A program made the translations under genes and the position numbers. From assembly GCF_000024005.1 (NCBI RefSeq), contig NC_013132.1, positions 5,264,001 to 5,328,000 on the forward strand: 64,000 bases of DNA. Direction: 5' to 3'. This document shows positions 8,842-18,183 of this stretch, piece by piece. The notes under the pieces are model-generated. The model made no database searches. It saw nothing but the letters and a program-made list of their open reading frames with translations, and was not told where the DNA came from. Within the stretch, counting starts at the first letter, position 1. Each line of letters starts with the position of its first letter. The DNA comes from Chitinophaga pinensis DSM 2588 (GTDB lineage: Bacteria > Bacteroidota > Bacteroidia > Chitinophagales > Chitinophagaceae).

Positions 8842-11184
8842 ATGTATCTAAAAACGATATGCATAAAAAACTACCGTAGGCTTAAAGACGTTAAAATTAA
8901 TATACAAAAGGACACAACAATTTTTGTAGGAGCCAACAATAGTGGTAAGACCTCTGCCACTCATATATTTCAGTCATTTCTCAGTGGAAAGGCTGACTTT
9001 TCCTTACATGACTTCAGCGTCGATTGCTGGAAACTAATTAAGGATATTTCCCAGTCAACCAATATTGTCGAAGATATTTACAAGCTGCCAACAATCTCCC
9101 TCGATTTATGGTTTGAAGTTAGTGAAGATGATTTGAACTATATTATTGACCTACTACCCAATCTGGATTGGGCTTCGCAACCGGTAGGAATACGACTAAT
9201 GTATGCGCCGAAAGGACATGATAACTTACTTTTAGAATACCAGACTGCCAAGGCAGATGCCCAGAAAAAGGGGAAAGATATGTTTCAGCCCTGGCCCAAG
9301 GATCTGTCCGACTACTTAACCAAAAGACTTAACCAGGAATATGAAATCAATTATTTTGTTTTAGACGCTACACAATTTGATCGGAACTATAACATCATTG
9401 ATCCCTCCTACACTCCCCATGCTCTACATGAAGATAAAGACAACAAGAAAACTGGTGCTGCTATAATCAGATCTTTGATCAAAGTAGACTTCTTAAACGC
9501 CCAACGTCATCTCTCAGATAACATATCCACAGGCAGATCGGAGGATCTGTCGAAAAGGTTTAACCGATTTTACGATCGCAACCTAGAAAAAAGAGAAAAC
9601 GATCCTGAGATCTATAAGGCTTTGTTTGATTCCGAATCACTGCTAACCCAGCATCTGGAAAAGGTATTTCAGCCCACATTAGATAGCCTAAATAAATTAG
9701 GCTATCCAGGTTTTACTAATCCTAAACTTGTCATCAAAGCCGCCTATAGTCAGGAATCAGTAAGCCAGTACGCACAATTGCATTATTCTATTGGCGATTT
9801 AGACCTTCCGGATAAGTATAATGGACTTGGATTTAAAAACCTAATCTATATGGTGATTGAAATTCTAGATTTTCATGAGCGATGGAAAGAAGATACAGAT
9901 ACTAAAGCACCATTACATTTGATTCTCATAGAAGAGCCAGAAGCACATCTACATGCACAACTTCAACAGGTATTTATCCGGCAAATTCTAAATATCATTA
10001 ATCCAAGCGGGCAGAATGACGGCTTCAATACCCAGCTGATCGTCAGTACCCACTCTCCGCATATTATTTATGAAAGTGGATTTTTACCGATAAGATACTT
10101 CAGGCGAACTTCCGAAGTTTCAAAATCTCCAGTGTCTGAGGTATTGAACCTGTCTACCTTTTACAATGAGAGTGAAAAAGACTCTCGGGAGTTTCTCGAG
10201 AAGTATATGAAATTGACTCATTGCGATTTATTTTTTGCAGATGCAGCCATCTTGGTTGAGGGAAATGTGGAAAGATTATTATTGCCACTGATGATCGAAA
10301 AATGCCAAAAAAGCCTGCAATCCAATTATCTATCAGTAATTGAGGTGGGAGGGGCCTTTGCGTATCGATTCGAGCAATTGATTTCTTTTCTTGGCTTAAC
10401 CACCCTTGTCATAACAGATCTGGATAGTGTGTTTCCCCCTAAACCACTCCCTCCTAACAATGAAACGACAGAAAGCGCAGATAAGAGCGAGAAAAGTGAA
10501 GAAGAGGATAATGAGGAGGATATTGAAGAAGATGATTACGATGATGAGGAGGATAGCGAAGAAGAGGAGCAGAAAGGTAAAACGAAAAAAAAGACTGGGG
10601 CATGTTCGTACAGTACGCCCGATGCCATCACGTCAAATTATACTTTACGGCACTGGTTACCTAAAAAAACAAAAATAGCTGAGATCCTAACCTGTTCTGA
10701 ACAGGAGCGTACCCGCATCCAATCGGCCACCAACCGCGCTTCTGTTCAAGTTTGTTTCCAAAACAAAGTGGAGATAAATTGGGAAGGTAAAACTGATACT
10801 AATTGCGGGCGCACATTAGAAGAAGCATTTGCTTTCGAAAACCTAGAATGGACGCAAAAAATTGAAAATAAACACCTCAACCTAAGAGTCATTCTAAAGA
10901 CAAAGCAACTAACCGTTAGTGAAATTTCAGCTCGAATAAGCCGACGAGTACAGTCATCCAATTTCGAAAAAACAAATTTTGCATTGGGTCTATTAATGGC
11001 AAATGCGGACGAATGGAACGTTCCAGTTTATATTAAAGATGGCTTATATTGGCTAGATAAAATGTTAAATCCACCCCACCCATTCAATACCCTACCTGAA
11101 TACGTCAATATTCATGAGGATACTATACTACAGCCAACATTCCCTGCTGAGGAAGGAGAAAAAGAACCCAATACTTTTGAATGA
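8842..11184 (+). CDS. gajA-like: OLD-family ATPase/TOPRIM nuclease, Gabija GajA-like
   Basis: 780 residues. The N-terminal ABC/SMC-type ATPase has Walker A GANNSGKT (30-37), Walker B LILIEEPEAHLH (near 362-373) and a switch His motif STHSPHI (near 401). The C-terminal TOPRIM domain has the glutamate motif ILVEGNVERL (near 469) and DxD motif VITDLDS (near 523). GajA is an ATP-sensing sequence-specific DNA nickase that works with the UvrD-like GajB. At 780 residues it is longer than canonical GajA (about 580). Part of the excess is a highly acidic low-complexity tract (near 543-583, mostly E/D) followed by a short Lys-rich stretch, inserted after the DxD motif. The helicase gene starts 20 bp downstream. 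Canonical Gabija versus another class 2 OLD-UvrD pair cannot be settled by eye. Confidence 0.85.
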   Translation: MYLKTICIKNYRRLKDVKINIQKDTTIFVGANNSGKTSATHIFQSFLSGKADFSLHDFSVDCWKLIKDISQSTNIVEDIYKLPTISLDLWFEVSEDDLNYIIDLLPNLDWASQPVGIRLMYAPKGHDNLLLEYQTAKADAQKKGKDMFQPWPKDLSDYLTKRLNQEYEINYFVLDATQFDRNYNIIDPSYTPHALHEDKDNKKTGAAIIRSLIKVDFLNAQRHLSDNISTGRSEDLSKRFNRFYDRNLEKRENDPEIYKALFDSESLLTQHLEKVFQPTLDSLNKLGYPGFTNPKLVIKAAYSQESVSQYAQLHYSIGDLDLPDKYNGLGFKNLIYMVIEILDFHERWKEDTDTKAPLHLILIEEPEAHLHAQLQQVFIRQILNIINPSGQNDGFNTQLIVSTHSPHIIYESGFLPIRYFRRTSEVSKSPVSEVLNLSTFYNESEKDSREFLEKYMKLTHCDLFFADAAILVEGNVERLLLPLMIEKCQKSLQSNYLSVIEVGGAFAYRFEQLISFLGLTTLVITDLDSVFPPKPLPPNNETTESADKSEKSEEEDNEEDIEEDDYDDEEDSEEEEQKGKTKKKTGACSYSTPDAITSNYTLRHWLPKKTKIAEILTCSEQERTRIQSATNRASVQVCFQNKVEINWEGKTDTNCGRTLEEAFAFENLEWTQKIENKHLNLRVILKTKQLTVSEISARISRRVQSSNFEKTNFALGLLMANADEWNVPVYIKDGLYWLDKMLNPPHPFNTLPEYVNIHEDTILQPTFPAEEGEKEPNTFE

Positions 11185-11204
11185 TTATTTAATTATTTAT
11201 TACT

Positions 11205-13091
11205 ATGGCTACCAGTAGAATCAATAAACCCGACACTTCAGCTGATCACGAATTAAGGAATTGTATTGATACCAAGCAAAGTTTTGTGATGATTGCAGGT
11301 GCAGGATCAGGAAAAACCACCTCGCTTATTAAAGGACTGGATTACATTAGAAGTAGATACGGCAATCAACTTAGGGCAAAACGCCAGAAAATAGCTTGTG
11401 TTACTTATACTACCAATGCTGTTGATGAAATTATCGGAGATGTGCAGGGAGATTCTTTATTTCATGTATCAACAATCCATAGCTTCCTTTGGGAGATTAT
11501 CAGCCCGTTTCAAAAAGACATTAAAGACTGGGTTAAACAGCGGGTACGAGAGAAAATAGCGAAAATTCAGCAAGCTATCCAAGAATATGGCCCTAGGGTA
11601 CAGCAAAAAACTAAGGATAAAGACCAAGCAGAGTTCTTGCGACTGGAAGAGGTTAGCAGATTGATAGATTCCGTGAACAATTTTCGCTATGAGACTGGGG
11701 CAGATTACACAAAGGGCATAATTGGACATGCTGATATACTCAGAATGGTACCAGAATTAATACAAGGTAAGACCCTACTAAAGAAAATAGTTATACAAAA
11801 ATTTCCGTTTTTACTCATTGATGAAAGCCAAGATACTGCCCCCAACGTTGTCGAATGTTTTCTTAGCGTAGACGCCCAAAAGCAGTCGGATTTTTGTTTA
11901 GGATTTTTTGGAGATCCCATGCAAAAAATCTACTTAACAGGGATTGGAAAAATTCCTGACCGAGATAATTGGAAAACTATTGTTAAGCCGGAAAATTTTC
12001 GATGTGCTTCTGCCGTATTGGAACTGATCAATCTGATAAGAAAACCGGCAGATCAAATTGAACAAACAGGTGGTAAAATGGAAAACGTTGGCGGTATGCT
12101 AACTCCGGTTGTAGGTTCAGCACGGTTATTCATATTACCTGCTAACGAAGAGAGGTCAACGAATGTGGAAAAGGTAAGGAATTTTATTGCTCGCGAGGAA
12201 CAAGATCCTGCCTGGCGCGATGATAGTGGCTCCGATCTGAAAATTTTAGTATTGGAACACCGAATGGCAGCAAAAAGATTAGGCTTTGAACAACTGCATG
12301 CTGCTTTTAAGGATGGAACGCCAGAGTCCATCGGAAGCGGCTTCAGCGAAGGAAATAGCTGGGCTCTTTCCTTATTCCAGAAATATATACTCCCTTTAAT
12401 CGAGGCTCAGTCAATTGGAAAACAGTCCAACGTGATGACTCTGCTTAGAGCATTTTCGCCGATTTTAGAAAAAGAGTATTTGCAGAAGCATAAAATTAGT
12501 GCAGAAGACCTGAAGGTTTTGGATCAAACTATAAAAGAACTAGTTGCCTTGTTTGCTGACCCGAACATTTCTGTTGCCCAAATCTTAGATCTTATTGAAA
12601 CGAGACGTTTAGCTGTTCTTGATGAAAGAATAGCCGCCAAGCTACGTGATGAACCTTTATTGATTGAGAATGCAGAAGCTATATCACGTGTACTTGAGAA
12701 ATACTTTCAATGCTCAGTCAACCAATTATTAGGATATGATAAGTATATAAGAGAAGAGTCTGTGTACTCAACGCAGCATGACGTAAAGGGATCCGAATTT
12801 AAGCGTGTTATAGTTATATTGGATGACGAGGAAGGCAAAAGGTCCACTTTGTACTCCTATGAGAAACTACTCGGACTTAAACCTCTTTCGGATACCGATA
12901 CCGAAAATATCTCAGAGGGAACCGAATCCGTTTTGGACCGTACCAGGAGATTGTTTTACGTTTGTTGTTCGAGAGCTCAAAAAGATTTGGCAGTAATATG
13001 GTTTGTCCAAGACGTTGATGAGGCGCTCGCGGTATTAAAAGATAGTATATTTTCAGATGATCAAATAATTATGGAGCATAAACTAGGTTGA
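11205..13091 (+). CDS. gajB-like: UvrD/Rep-like superfamily 1 helicase, Gabija GajB-like
   Basis: 628 residues. Motif I is AGAGSGKTTS (31-40), motif Ia-like is CVTYTTNAVDEI, motif II is FLLIDESQDTA (near 201-211), motif III-like is FFGDPMQKIY, and the C-terminal motifs are STQHDVKGSEFKRVIV (near 520) and FYVCCSRAQKDLAV (near 585). SF1A helicases of this type partner class 2 OLD nucleases. In Gabija, GajB responds to DNA termini and nucleotide depletion to activate GajA. Same operon as the nuclease (20-bp gap) and ends before a strong hairpin at 13230-13266. Longer than canonical GajB (about 500). All helicase motifs look intact. Confidence 0.85.
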   Translation: MATSRINKPDTSADHELRNCIDTKQSFVMIAGAGSGKTTSLIKGLDYIRSRYGNQLRAKRQKIACVTYTTNAVDEIIGDVQGDSLFHVSTIHSFLWEIISPFQKDIKDWVKQRVREKIAKIQQAIQEYGPRVQQKTKDKDQAEFLRLEEVSRLIDSVNNFRYETGADYTKGIIGHADILRMVPELIQGKTLLKKIVIQKFPFLLIDESQDTAPNVVECFLSVDAQKQSDFCLGFFGDPMQKIYLTGIGKIPDRDNWKTIVKPENFRCASAVLELINLIRKPADQIEQTGGKMENVGGMLTPVVGSARLFILPANEERSTNVEKVRNFIAREEQDPAWRDDSGSDLKILVLEHRMAAKRLGFEQLHAAFKDGTPESIGSGFSEGNSWALSLFQKYILPLIEAQSIGKQSNVMTLLRAFSPILEKEYLQKHKISAEDLKVLDQTIKELVALFADPNISVAQILDLIETRRLAVLDERIAAKLRDEPLLIENAEAISRVLEKYFQCSVNQLLGYDKYIREESVYSTQHDVKGSEFKRVIVILDDEEGKRSTLYSYEKLLGLKPLSDTDTENISEGTESVLDRTRRLFYVCCSRAQKDLAVIWFVQDVDEALAVLKDSIFSDDQIIMEHKLG

Positions 13092-13198
13092 GCATCGGTA
13101 TATTGGAGCGTTTGCTACTGAAATATTATTTACCACTTGCGTGTGTAATGAGGCCGAACCATACAAATCTCTTAATTTATTGACAATTAATACCATTT

Positions 13199-13227
13199 GG
13201 TTCGAAAAGGCTCCGGTTTGTGGCACA
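13199..13227 (+). repeat. 29-bp dispersed intergenic motif, diverged copy
   Basis: Starts GGTTCGAAAAGG and ends TGTGGCACA. It is the same length as the other copies with a diverged middle, and abuts the hairpin at 13230. Confidence 0.45.
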
Positions 13228-13229
13228 AA

Positions 13230-13266
13230 AACGTCAAATCCCGCTCTTAGAGCGGGATTTGACGTT
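13230..13266. terminator. Strong bidirectional terminator
   Basis: AACGTCAAATCCCGCTC pairs perfectly over 17 bp with GAGCGGGATTTGACGTT around a TTA loop. It lies between the + strand helicase gene and the convergent - strand MBL gene. Confidence 0.85.
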
Positions 13267-13367
13267 TCTATAGCTTATCTCCATATTTTATAATTTTTTG
13301 GTAATCAATCTAAAACGAGTTCGATTCCGGACTAGGCCCCGTGAATATTACACCTGAAAATTTTTAC

Positions 13368-14570
13368 CTAAAGATGAATATCTATATCCCTTCCTACGAT
13401 ATCAGTTCTACGTACATTAAATTTTGCAGTCCCCAGACATTTTAGAATTGATCGGAATGGGTGCCCATAAGTGTTACTGCCAACCGATATGATTGCATCC
13501 TCTTTCTTCACGTTCGGCTGTAAGTTAAAATTATACGACCCCGCATTTCCTCCATGATGAGGAACTATCAAATAATGTCGATGCTTATAGTTTAGATAAC
13601 CAGGAATAACAAAATGATCGAATTGCCCATAATGCTGATCGCCTGTCAAAAGCACGCTTTTAGTTGCAGTTCTAATTAGTAAGGAAAGTCCATCCTTATT
13701 CCTACTTCGACTATATCCAGAATTAAAAATTGTAAATCGCTTATTATCATAATAAGAGAAAAGTGGGGTCTCTTTTATAAATACTTTCCGTGTATCCGCG
13801 TTGATTGATATGAAGTTTTTATTAAGTCTAGATAGCCTTGAGAATATTACACGGGACATCAATGACGGTGTAAAATTTCTGCAAAGAATAAACTTCAATG
13901 ATGATATTGTGGTATCGGTCATCACTTTTAGAAAATGATAATGATCAACATCCCAGTGTGAAATTATCAATCCGGGACAATCATTTTGATATAATAAATC
14001 TCGATTATCATACATTGAAGCAACCTTAGAAGCTTTTGTTGAATAATGAGTTCCTGCATCGAAAATCAATGTCAACTTTTTGTTTACTTCAATTTCCGTC
14101 CAACTTCCCTGTCCAACATCCTTTATAATTAATCTTGTTCCGCCCTTATTCGGTAGTTGAAAAGTGCGTCCATACGCAGACCCAAGGTGAAAACGATAAG
14201 TCCAAAAGTATTTTTCTTCCAAAAACCTATGACTGACTGACTTTCCAAAGACATCCTCTTTAATTCCCGTCAAATCTATTTCTGCTCTAACGATAAAAGA
14301 ATCCTCTATAAGTGAGACTCTTTCTTCTTGTCTTAATCTGTCAATAGTCGATAGATTCAAAGAATAAATAGACCCTTCTCTTTTCCGATATTCATAGTTT
14401 TTGAATAAAAGCATAGTAGGACCATCTATAGGAAATTCAAGCCCCAAAATTTCAAAAAAACGAGAAAAGTTATTTGATTCTATAAAATCTGTTAATAGCG
14501 TTTTATTAGAAATACTTATCGATTCAATATAGATGAATATTTCACTATTAAGATGGGAAAGTTCAAACAT
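13368..14570 (-). CDS. ComEC/Rec2-type metallo-beta-lactamase-fold hydrolase
   Basis: 400 residues. After an N-terminal region of about 145 residues that I do not recognise comes an MBL domain in ComEC C-terminal style: DVGQGSWTEI (151-160), DAG (171-173), metal motif SHWDVDH (204-210), LLTGDQ (308-312), VPHHGG (336-341) and SVGSNTYGHP (362-371). ComEC-type MBL domains are predicted nucleases or phosphodiesterases using two metal ions, and all ligand motifs appear present. No membrane segments, so this is the soluble hydrolase only. It lies 21 bp downstream of the GHKL ATPase gene on the same strand, so it is probably co-transcribed and is the likely partner effector. The fold is well supported; substrate and role are unknown. 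Confidence 0.8.
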   Translation of the reverse strand: MFELSHLNSEIFIYIESISISNKTLLTDFIESNNFSRFFEILGLEFPIDGPTMLLFKNYEYRKREGSIYSLNLSTIDRLRQEERVSLIEDSFIVRAEIDLTGIKEDVFGKSVSHRFLEEKYFWTYRFHLGSAYGRTFQLPNKGGTRLIIKDVGQGSWTEIEVNKKLTLIFDAGTHYSTKASKVASMYDNRDLLYQNDCPGLIISHWDVDHYHFLKVMTDTTISSLKFILCRNFTPSLMSRVIFSRLSRLNKNFISINADTRKVFIKETPLFSYYDNKRFTIFNSGYSRSRNKDGLSLLIRTATKSVLLTGDQHYGQFDHFVIPGYLNYKHRHYLIVPHHGGNAGSYNFNLQPNVKKEDAIISVGSNTYGHPFRSILKCLGTAKFNVRRTDIVGRDIDIHL

Positions 14571-14591
14571 ACAAACATAAGTTACGTTACA

Positions 14592-16523
14592 TCACGCTTC
14601 GAACATATTTAATTGAGCTTTGTCGTTCAAATATGCTCTTATTCTTGTCTCTTTCAGAAATGGTGCCTGACGTATTTTCTCATGTAAGTTTAACAATCTA
14701 CTCTTTGTCCTTCGCATCACCATATCATATTCCATGGGAAAAATCACCACTCTACCGTTCATCTCAGTGCTCTTTCCTGATTCGAGTGGATCAATTTTAC
14801 TACCTAGTACGAAACAAACAACTTGAGAGTAATCTTTCAGCAACCCCTTGGAAAAAAGTTCCTTTACATATTTCCATGCTTGTCCTTTTTGTTCTCGGTC
14901 AATGGGAATACCAGGACGTTTTAATTCAATTACAACCAAACGATCTACCCCTATTTCGCCAAAATCATCTTCATCAAATTTGGGCAATGAATATAATCCC
15001 ACAGTCCCATCCTTTAAAATTGCAAAATCTGGCCTTGTGGAGCTACCTTTTATTTCAGAGCCAAATAACTGTTGAATCACCTGAGTCATTCCCTTATTCG
15101 ATGTGTATTCGATAGTCTCATATTCAGGACCAAAAATCCAAAGCCCTCTGTGAAAGAGTGGTTGAAGTTCTTGAACTTCATCTGAACCCTCATTCAACAC
15201 CTTCGATTGCAACTTTTCTATCAATTTAGTTCTCCATTCTATTTCGTCTAATACGATTTTTGCGACATCAATATCCCATTCTTCAATAATCTTACTGAGA
15301 TTATCTAGATCTTCAACAGAGGCATTCGCCAAGGTGTTAATTAAGCCGTATTTAGATTCAGAAGTTTCAAGTTTCGCCAATAACGAAGCGATTTTTTCCA
15401 ACTCGTCATTTCCAATTGATGGGCATTCCTCCTGCACTTCCCTTACAAATTTCTCCCATTTCTCTCTGCTTACTATACCCATTTTCCTCAATGTAGGCTT
15501 TATACTACCCTCTATATCTTTAAACGCCTCTTCTCTTTGTCCTTTTGTCAAATCAAGTATATGCTCCTTTACACTGGTATAAATAGCAATACACGATTTT
15601 TTGTATTTATCATCATAATTTTTAAAGCCTGTCCAATCTGGCAGTACCGCATCTTCGATACTATCAGCATTGACTATGAATATATATCTCTTCGCTACAG
15701 ATTTTCTGCCATCTATCAAATGTTCACTTCCACTCCCTTTCCAGGTACACTCACCCACTAAACGATTCTTAACCTGCCAAGCAATACCATGAAGTTGCGT
15801 AGATTTGTCCGTAGCCTGAACGTCAATAACTTTAACAGGAAAAATCCCAATATCTTTAATCTCAACATTATATTCTTTGATATGATTCTTGGGAACGTCC
15901 TCAAAGCTGACCTTTTCAGTGTTAACCCAAACAGTAAAATTTGGATCTACTAAGAATCGCATTCCGATTTCCTTCTTTGCATCCTCAAAACTTAATCTAG
16001 GTTTAAATGCCTTCTCAATAAAGATAGTAGTACCATGAGAAATGCTACTTTCTTTCTCATCAATCTTTTGATACGCGAGACGATTATTATTATCAATGAA
16101 AATTCTAAATATTCTCTCAATACCCTGCTTTGTTGTTGAGACCTTGAACGATTCTCCGAAAGCAAAGCTAGCCAAACGTCCCTTTCCATTTTTTCCGAAG
16201 GCTGGTCGCAAGGCAATCTTATCTTTATGATCAGGAGGAACATGAGCGAATCCTCCCATCTCCTTAAGCCTTTCGTAGGCAAGTACCATAAATCTGGTCT
16301 CAAACTCTGTTTCTGTCATTCCATGACCATTGTCCGTTATTTCAAAAGGATCCTCATGTTTTTCTGGCCATTTAATTTTGACTTCAGTTGCACCAGCATC
16401 CCAAGCATTAGCTATTAATTCGATTATTGCAACCTTCGGCTCGCTAAATATAGAAGAGCCAGCAAACGACTCAAGAAATCTGTCTGAGAATGAGGCGTAT
16501 TGTTTTTGACTCATAGATGTCAA
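14592..16523 (-). CDS. GHKL (Hsp90/MORC-like) ATPase with C-terminal PD-(D/E)XK nuclease-like domain
   Basis: 643 residues. The N-terminal HATPase domain has the N-box AIIELIANAWDAGA (E35, N39, D42) and the G1 box TDNGHGM (63-69), followed by an S5/transducer-like region. The C-terminal part (about 455-600) reads EVQELQPLFHRGLWIF, then RPDFAIL, then VVIELKRPG (530-538). The D..ELK arrangement is typical of PD-(D/E)XK/Shedu-like nucleases. GHKL ATPases clamp by ATP-dependent dimerisation, and bacterial MORC-like versions occur in restriction and defence loci. First gene of a two-gene operon with the MBL hydrolase 21 bp downstream. Cytoplasmic, no signal. Domain calls are motif-based; the pairing with a ComEC-type MBL is not a named system I know. 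Confidence 0.8.
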   Translation of the reverse strand: MTSMSQKQYASFSDRFLESFAGSSIFSEPKVAIIELIANAWDAGATEVKIKWPEKHEDPFEITDNGHGMTETEFETRFMVLAYERLKEMGGFAHVPPDHKDKIALRPAFGKNGKGRLASFAFGESFKVSTTKQGIERIFRIFIDNNNRLAYQKIDEKESSISHGTTIFIEKAFKPRLSFEDAKKEIGMRFLVDPNFTVWVNTEKVSFEDVPKNHIKEYNVEIKDIGIFPVKVIDVQATDKSTQLHGIAWQVKNRLVGECTWKGSGSEHLIDGRKSVAKRYIFIVNADSIEDAVLPDWTGFKNYDDKYKKSCIAIYTSVKEHILDLTKGQREEAFKDIEGSIKPTLRKMGIVSREKWEKFVREVQEECPSIGNDELEKIASLLAKLETSESKYGLINTLANASVEDLDNLSKIIEEWDIDVAKIVLDEIEWRTKLIEKLQSKVLNEGSDEVQELQPLFHRGLWIFGPEYETIEYTSNKGMTQVIQQLFGSEIKGSSTRPDFAILKDGTVGLYSLPKFDEDDFGEIGVDRLVVIELKRPGIPIDREQKGQAWKYVKELFSKGLLKDYSQVVCFVLGSKIDPLESGKSTEMNGRVVIFPMEYDMVMRRTKSRLLNLHEKIRQAPFLKETRIRAYLNDKAQLNMFEA

Positions 16524-16973
16524 TGTTTATAATATGGGGGCTTCATGAAAGTATTTTCGGGAATTGATAAATCTACAATTTTTACAGATTTTGGCCAAAA
16601 ACTCATTAATACCACCTTTTTATATACCCCCAATGACACATAAATCTAGTCACTCCATATGTTTTAAACTTACATACTTGTTAGTCAGACGTAAAGGACT
16701 ATCAAATCAACGTTTTCAAACAGCATTAGACTAATTTACTGATTATAAAAGCTAAATGGTTCGAGTATCTACCGCCACTGGGCACTAAAGCGGAAAGGTC
16801 GGATTGAATGTGTACCCGGATTGTTAGGAATGGGATAATAATTCCAGGAGTTCCCCGTCATTCAGTGGTTGCTGTATCTTCAGAATTGAACACCTAAATT
16901 GTAACTTTTTAATAATCACACCAAACATCTCATTCACTAGCCATATCATGTTACTTACACCCACCACCTAGAA
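16524..16973. other. Intergenic, 450 bp
   Basis: Upstream region of the GHKL operon and downstream of the lipoprotein gene, both on the minus strand. It holds one copy of the 29-bp motif (16758-16786). No other structure is recognised. Confidence 0.4.
16758..16786 (+). repeat. 29-bp dispersed intergenic motif, copy 2
   Basis: Starts GGTTCGAGTATC and ends CCACTGGGCACT. Strong match to the copies at 6931 and 21133. Confidence 0.6.
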
Positions 16974-17519
16974 CTAATTTTCATGTTGACCGGATGGCAC
17001 ATACAGCCGCGCGGATTTTTCTATATCACTTCTTCTTATAAGATCAATTGACATTACACGTCTATAATCATAAATTCTATAAGAAAGCTTTATTTCCTTA
17101 TTCGAATACTCAAATCTTATGGAATTCGAACCATCAATAGCTTTCTGAAGTTTCAATGCACTTTTTTCTCCCCAATAGTACTTTACTTTCACAGGAATAA
17201 GTTTCACTGAGTCCGGCACTTGTATTGATCTGCCATTCTGCAATATATTTTTAACAATAGCTTGGCTGACGGCCAATTTTCTTAGGTAAACTAAGTCGTT
17301 CTCACTACTTGCAATCCTATATCCATCTTTATGCGACTTACTTAGAAACTCGGAATCAACAGAATCTTTCGAAGGGAAAAATAAAGCTTCTTCTGATTCA
17401 TAATAAAAAATAAGATATCCTTTATGACTATTAATTAAATCTTTTTTCTCTACAAACATTACACGGTTGCAAGAGAAACCAACGATGAGCATAAAATATA
17501 AAACTAGATGACGCTTCAT
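16974..17519 (-). CDS. Small lipoprotein downstream of RHS toxin (candidate immunity protein)
   Basis: 181 residues from the ATG at 17519. A start at 17534 would add five residues and overlap the upstream stop; the later one places a Lys-Arg n-region directly before the hydrophobic stretch. The N-terminus is a lipoprotein signal (KRHLVLYFMLIVGFSC, lipobox GFSC). The remainder has no domain I recognise. It starts 4 bp beyond the stop of the RHS metalloprotease tip on the same strand. Cognate immunity genes normally follow RHS toxin tips in this position, and a membrane-anchored one would suit an extracytoplasmic protease; this is inference from location only. Confidence 0.6.
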   Translation of the reverse strand: MKRHLVLYFMLIVGFSCNRVMFVEKKDLINSHKGYLIFYYESEEALFFPSKDSVDSEFLSKSHKDGYRIASSENDLVYLRKLAVSQAIVKNILQNGRSIQVPDSVKLIPVKVKYYWGEKSALKLQKAIDGSNSIRFEYSNKEIKLSYRIYDYRRVMSIDLIRRSDIEKSARLYVPSGQHEN

Positions 17520-17523
17520 AAAA

Positions 17524-18183
17524 CTATTCAACAAAATGATTTAAAATAAAACTATTACCTTCCTGCTGTTGCCTAGCTTTTATATCCTTACCCCAATTAT
17601 TCCAATGAATTTGATGCATTATGGGAGAACTTGAATGGCTATTATTCATCATATCATCATTACCCACCACTCTTTGGTCCGTGACATTTTTATACCAATC
17701 TTTCAGTCCGAACAAATGCATCACCTCATGAAAGGCTGTCGGAGCAGAGCCATAATAACGTCCCTCTGGCTTATGAGAATTCCCCATTCTTGTTGAAAAG
17801 TCTGTGAAGTGTTCTATGCCTATCCTGTCCCATTTGCCAGGCACAGGATTTTTATCTTTAGCATATAGTTCCTTACTAAATCCACCAGAAGCAGATTGAT
17901 ATTCAGAATCCTCAAGTTGAAGTAAGTTATCTCCATTTCTAGTTTTTTCATCATTAAGTCTAGCTATATCTTTCTCTGTTGCCAGCTCATACTTGAAATC
18001 TAAATTAACAGTAGTTGTAGTCTTTCCATCTTCATTTTTTGAGGTATTACTCAAAAGGTTAGTGTGATTTTTCAGGAACGAGTTATATTCACCTACTCTT
18101 TGATCGGCTTCAAACCCAGTTACATAAATAGTTGATGAAAAAGTAATTGTCCAATTACCATTTCCATCTATCTGAACACCGAT
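17524..18183 (-). pseudogene. RHS C-terminal toxin tip: HExxH metalloprotease, separated from its RHS core by a TGA
   Basis: This stretch is in the same frame as the RHS gene and is split from it only by TGA at 18184-18186. It continues as IGVQIDGNGNWTITFSS..., exactly where RHS proteins of this group continue after GKDVW, so the TGA most likely replaces TGG (Trp). The tip contains HEVMHLFGLKD, a metzincin-like HExxHxxGxxD zinc motif, and SSPIMHQ as a possible Met-turn, so it is a predicted zinc peptidase toxin. The first ATG after the stop (18054) begins within the tip, and no ribosome binding site is obvious, so separate expression is doubtful. Confidence 0.75.

Noticed and set aside
10427..10678. 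83-codon Arg/Lys-rich + strand frame
   Set aside because: It is an out-of-frame reading of the acidic tract in the OLD nuclease gene.
14633..15115. 160-codon open frame on the + strand
   Set aside because: It is antisense to the strongly supported GHKL ATPase gene, has no family-like sequence and no ribosome binding site.
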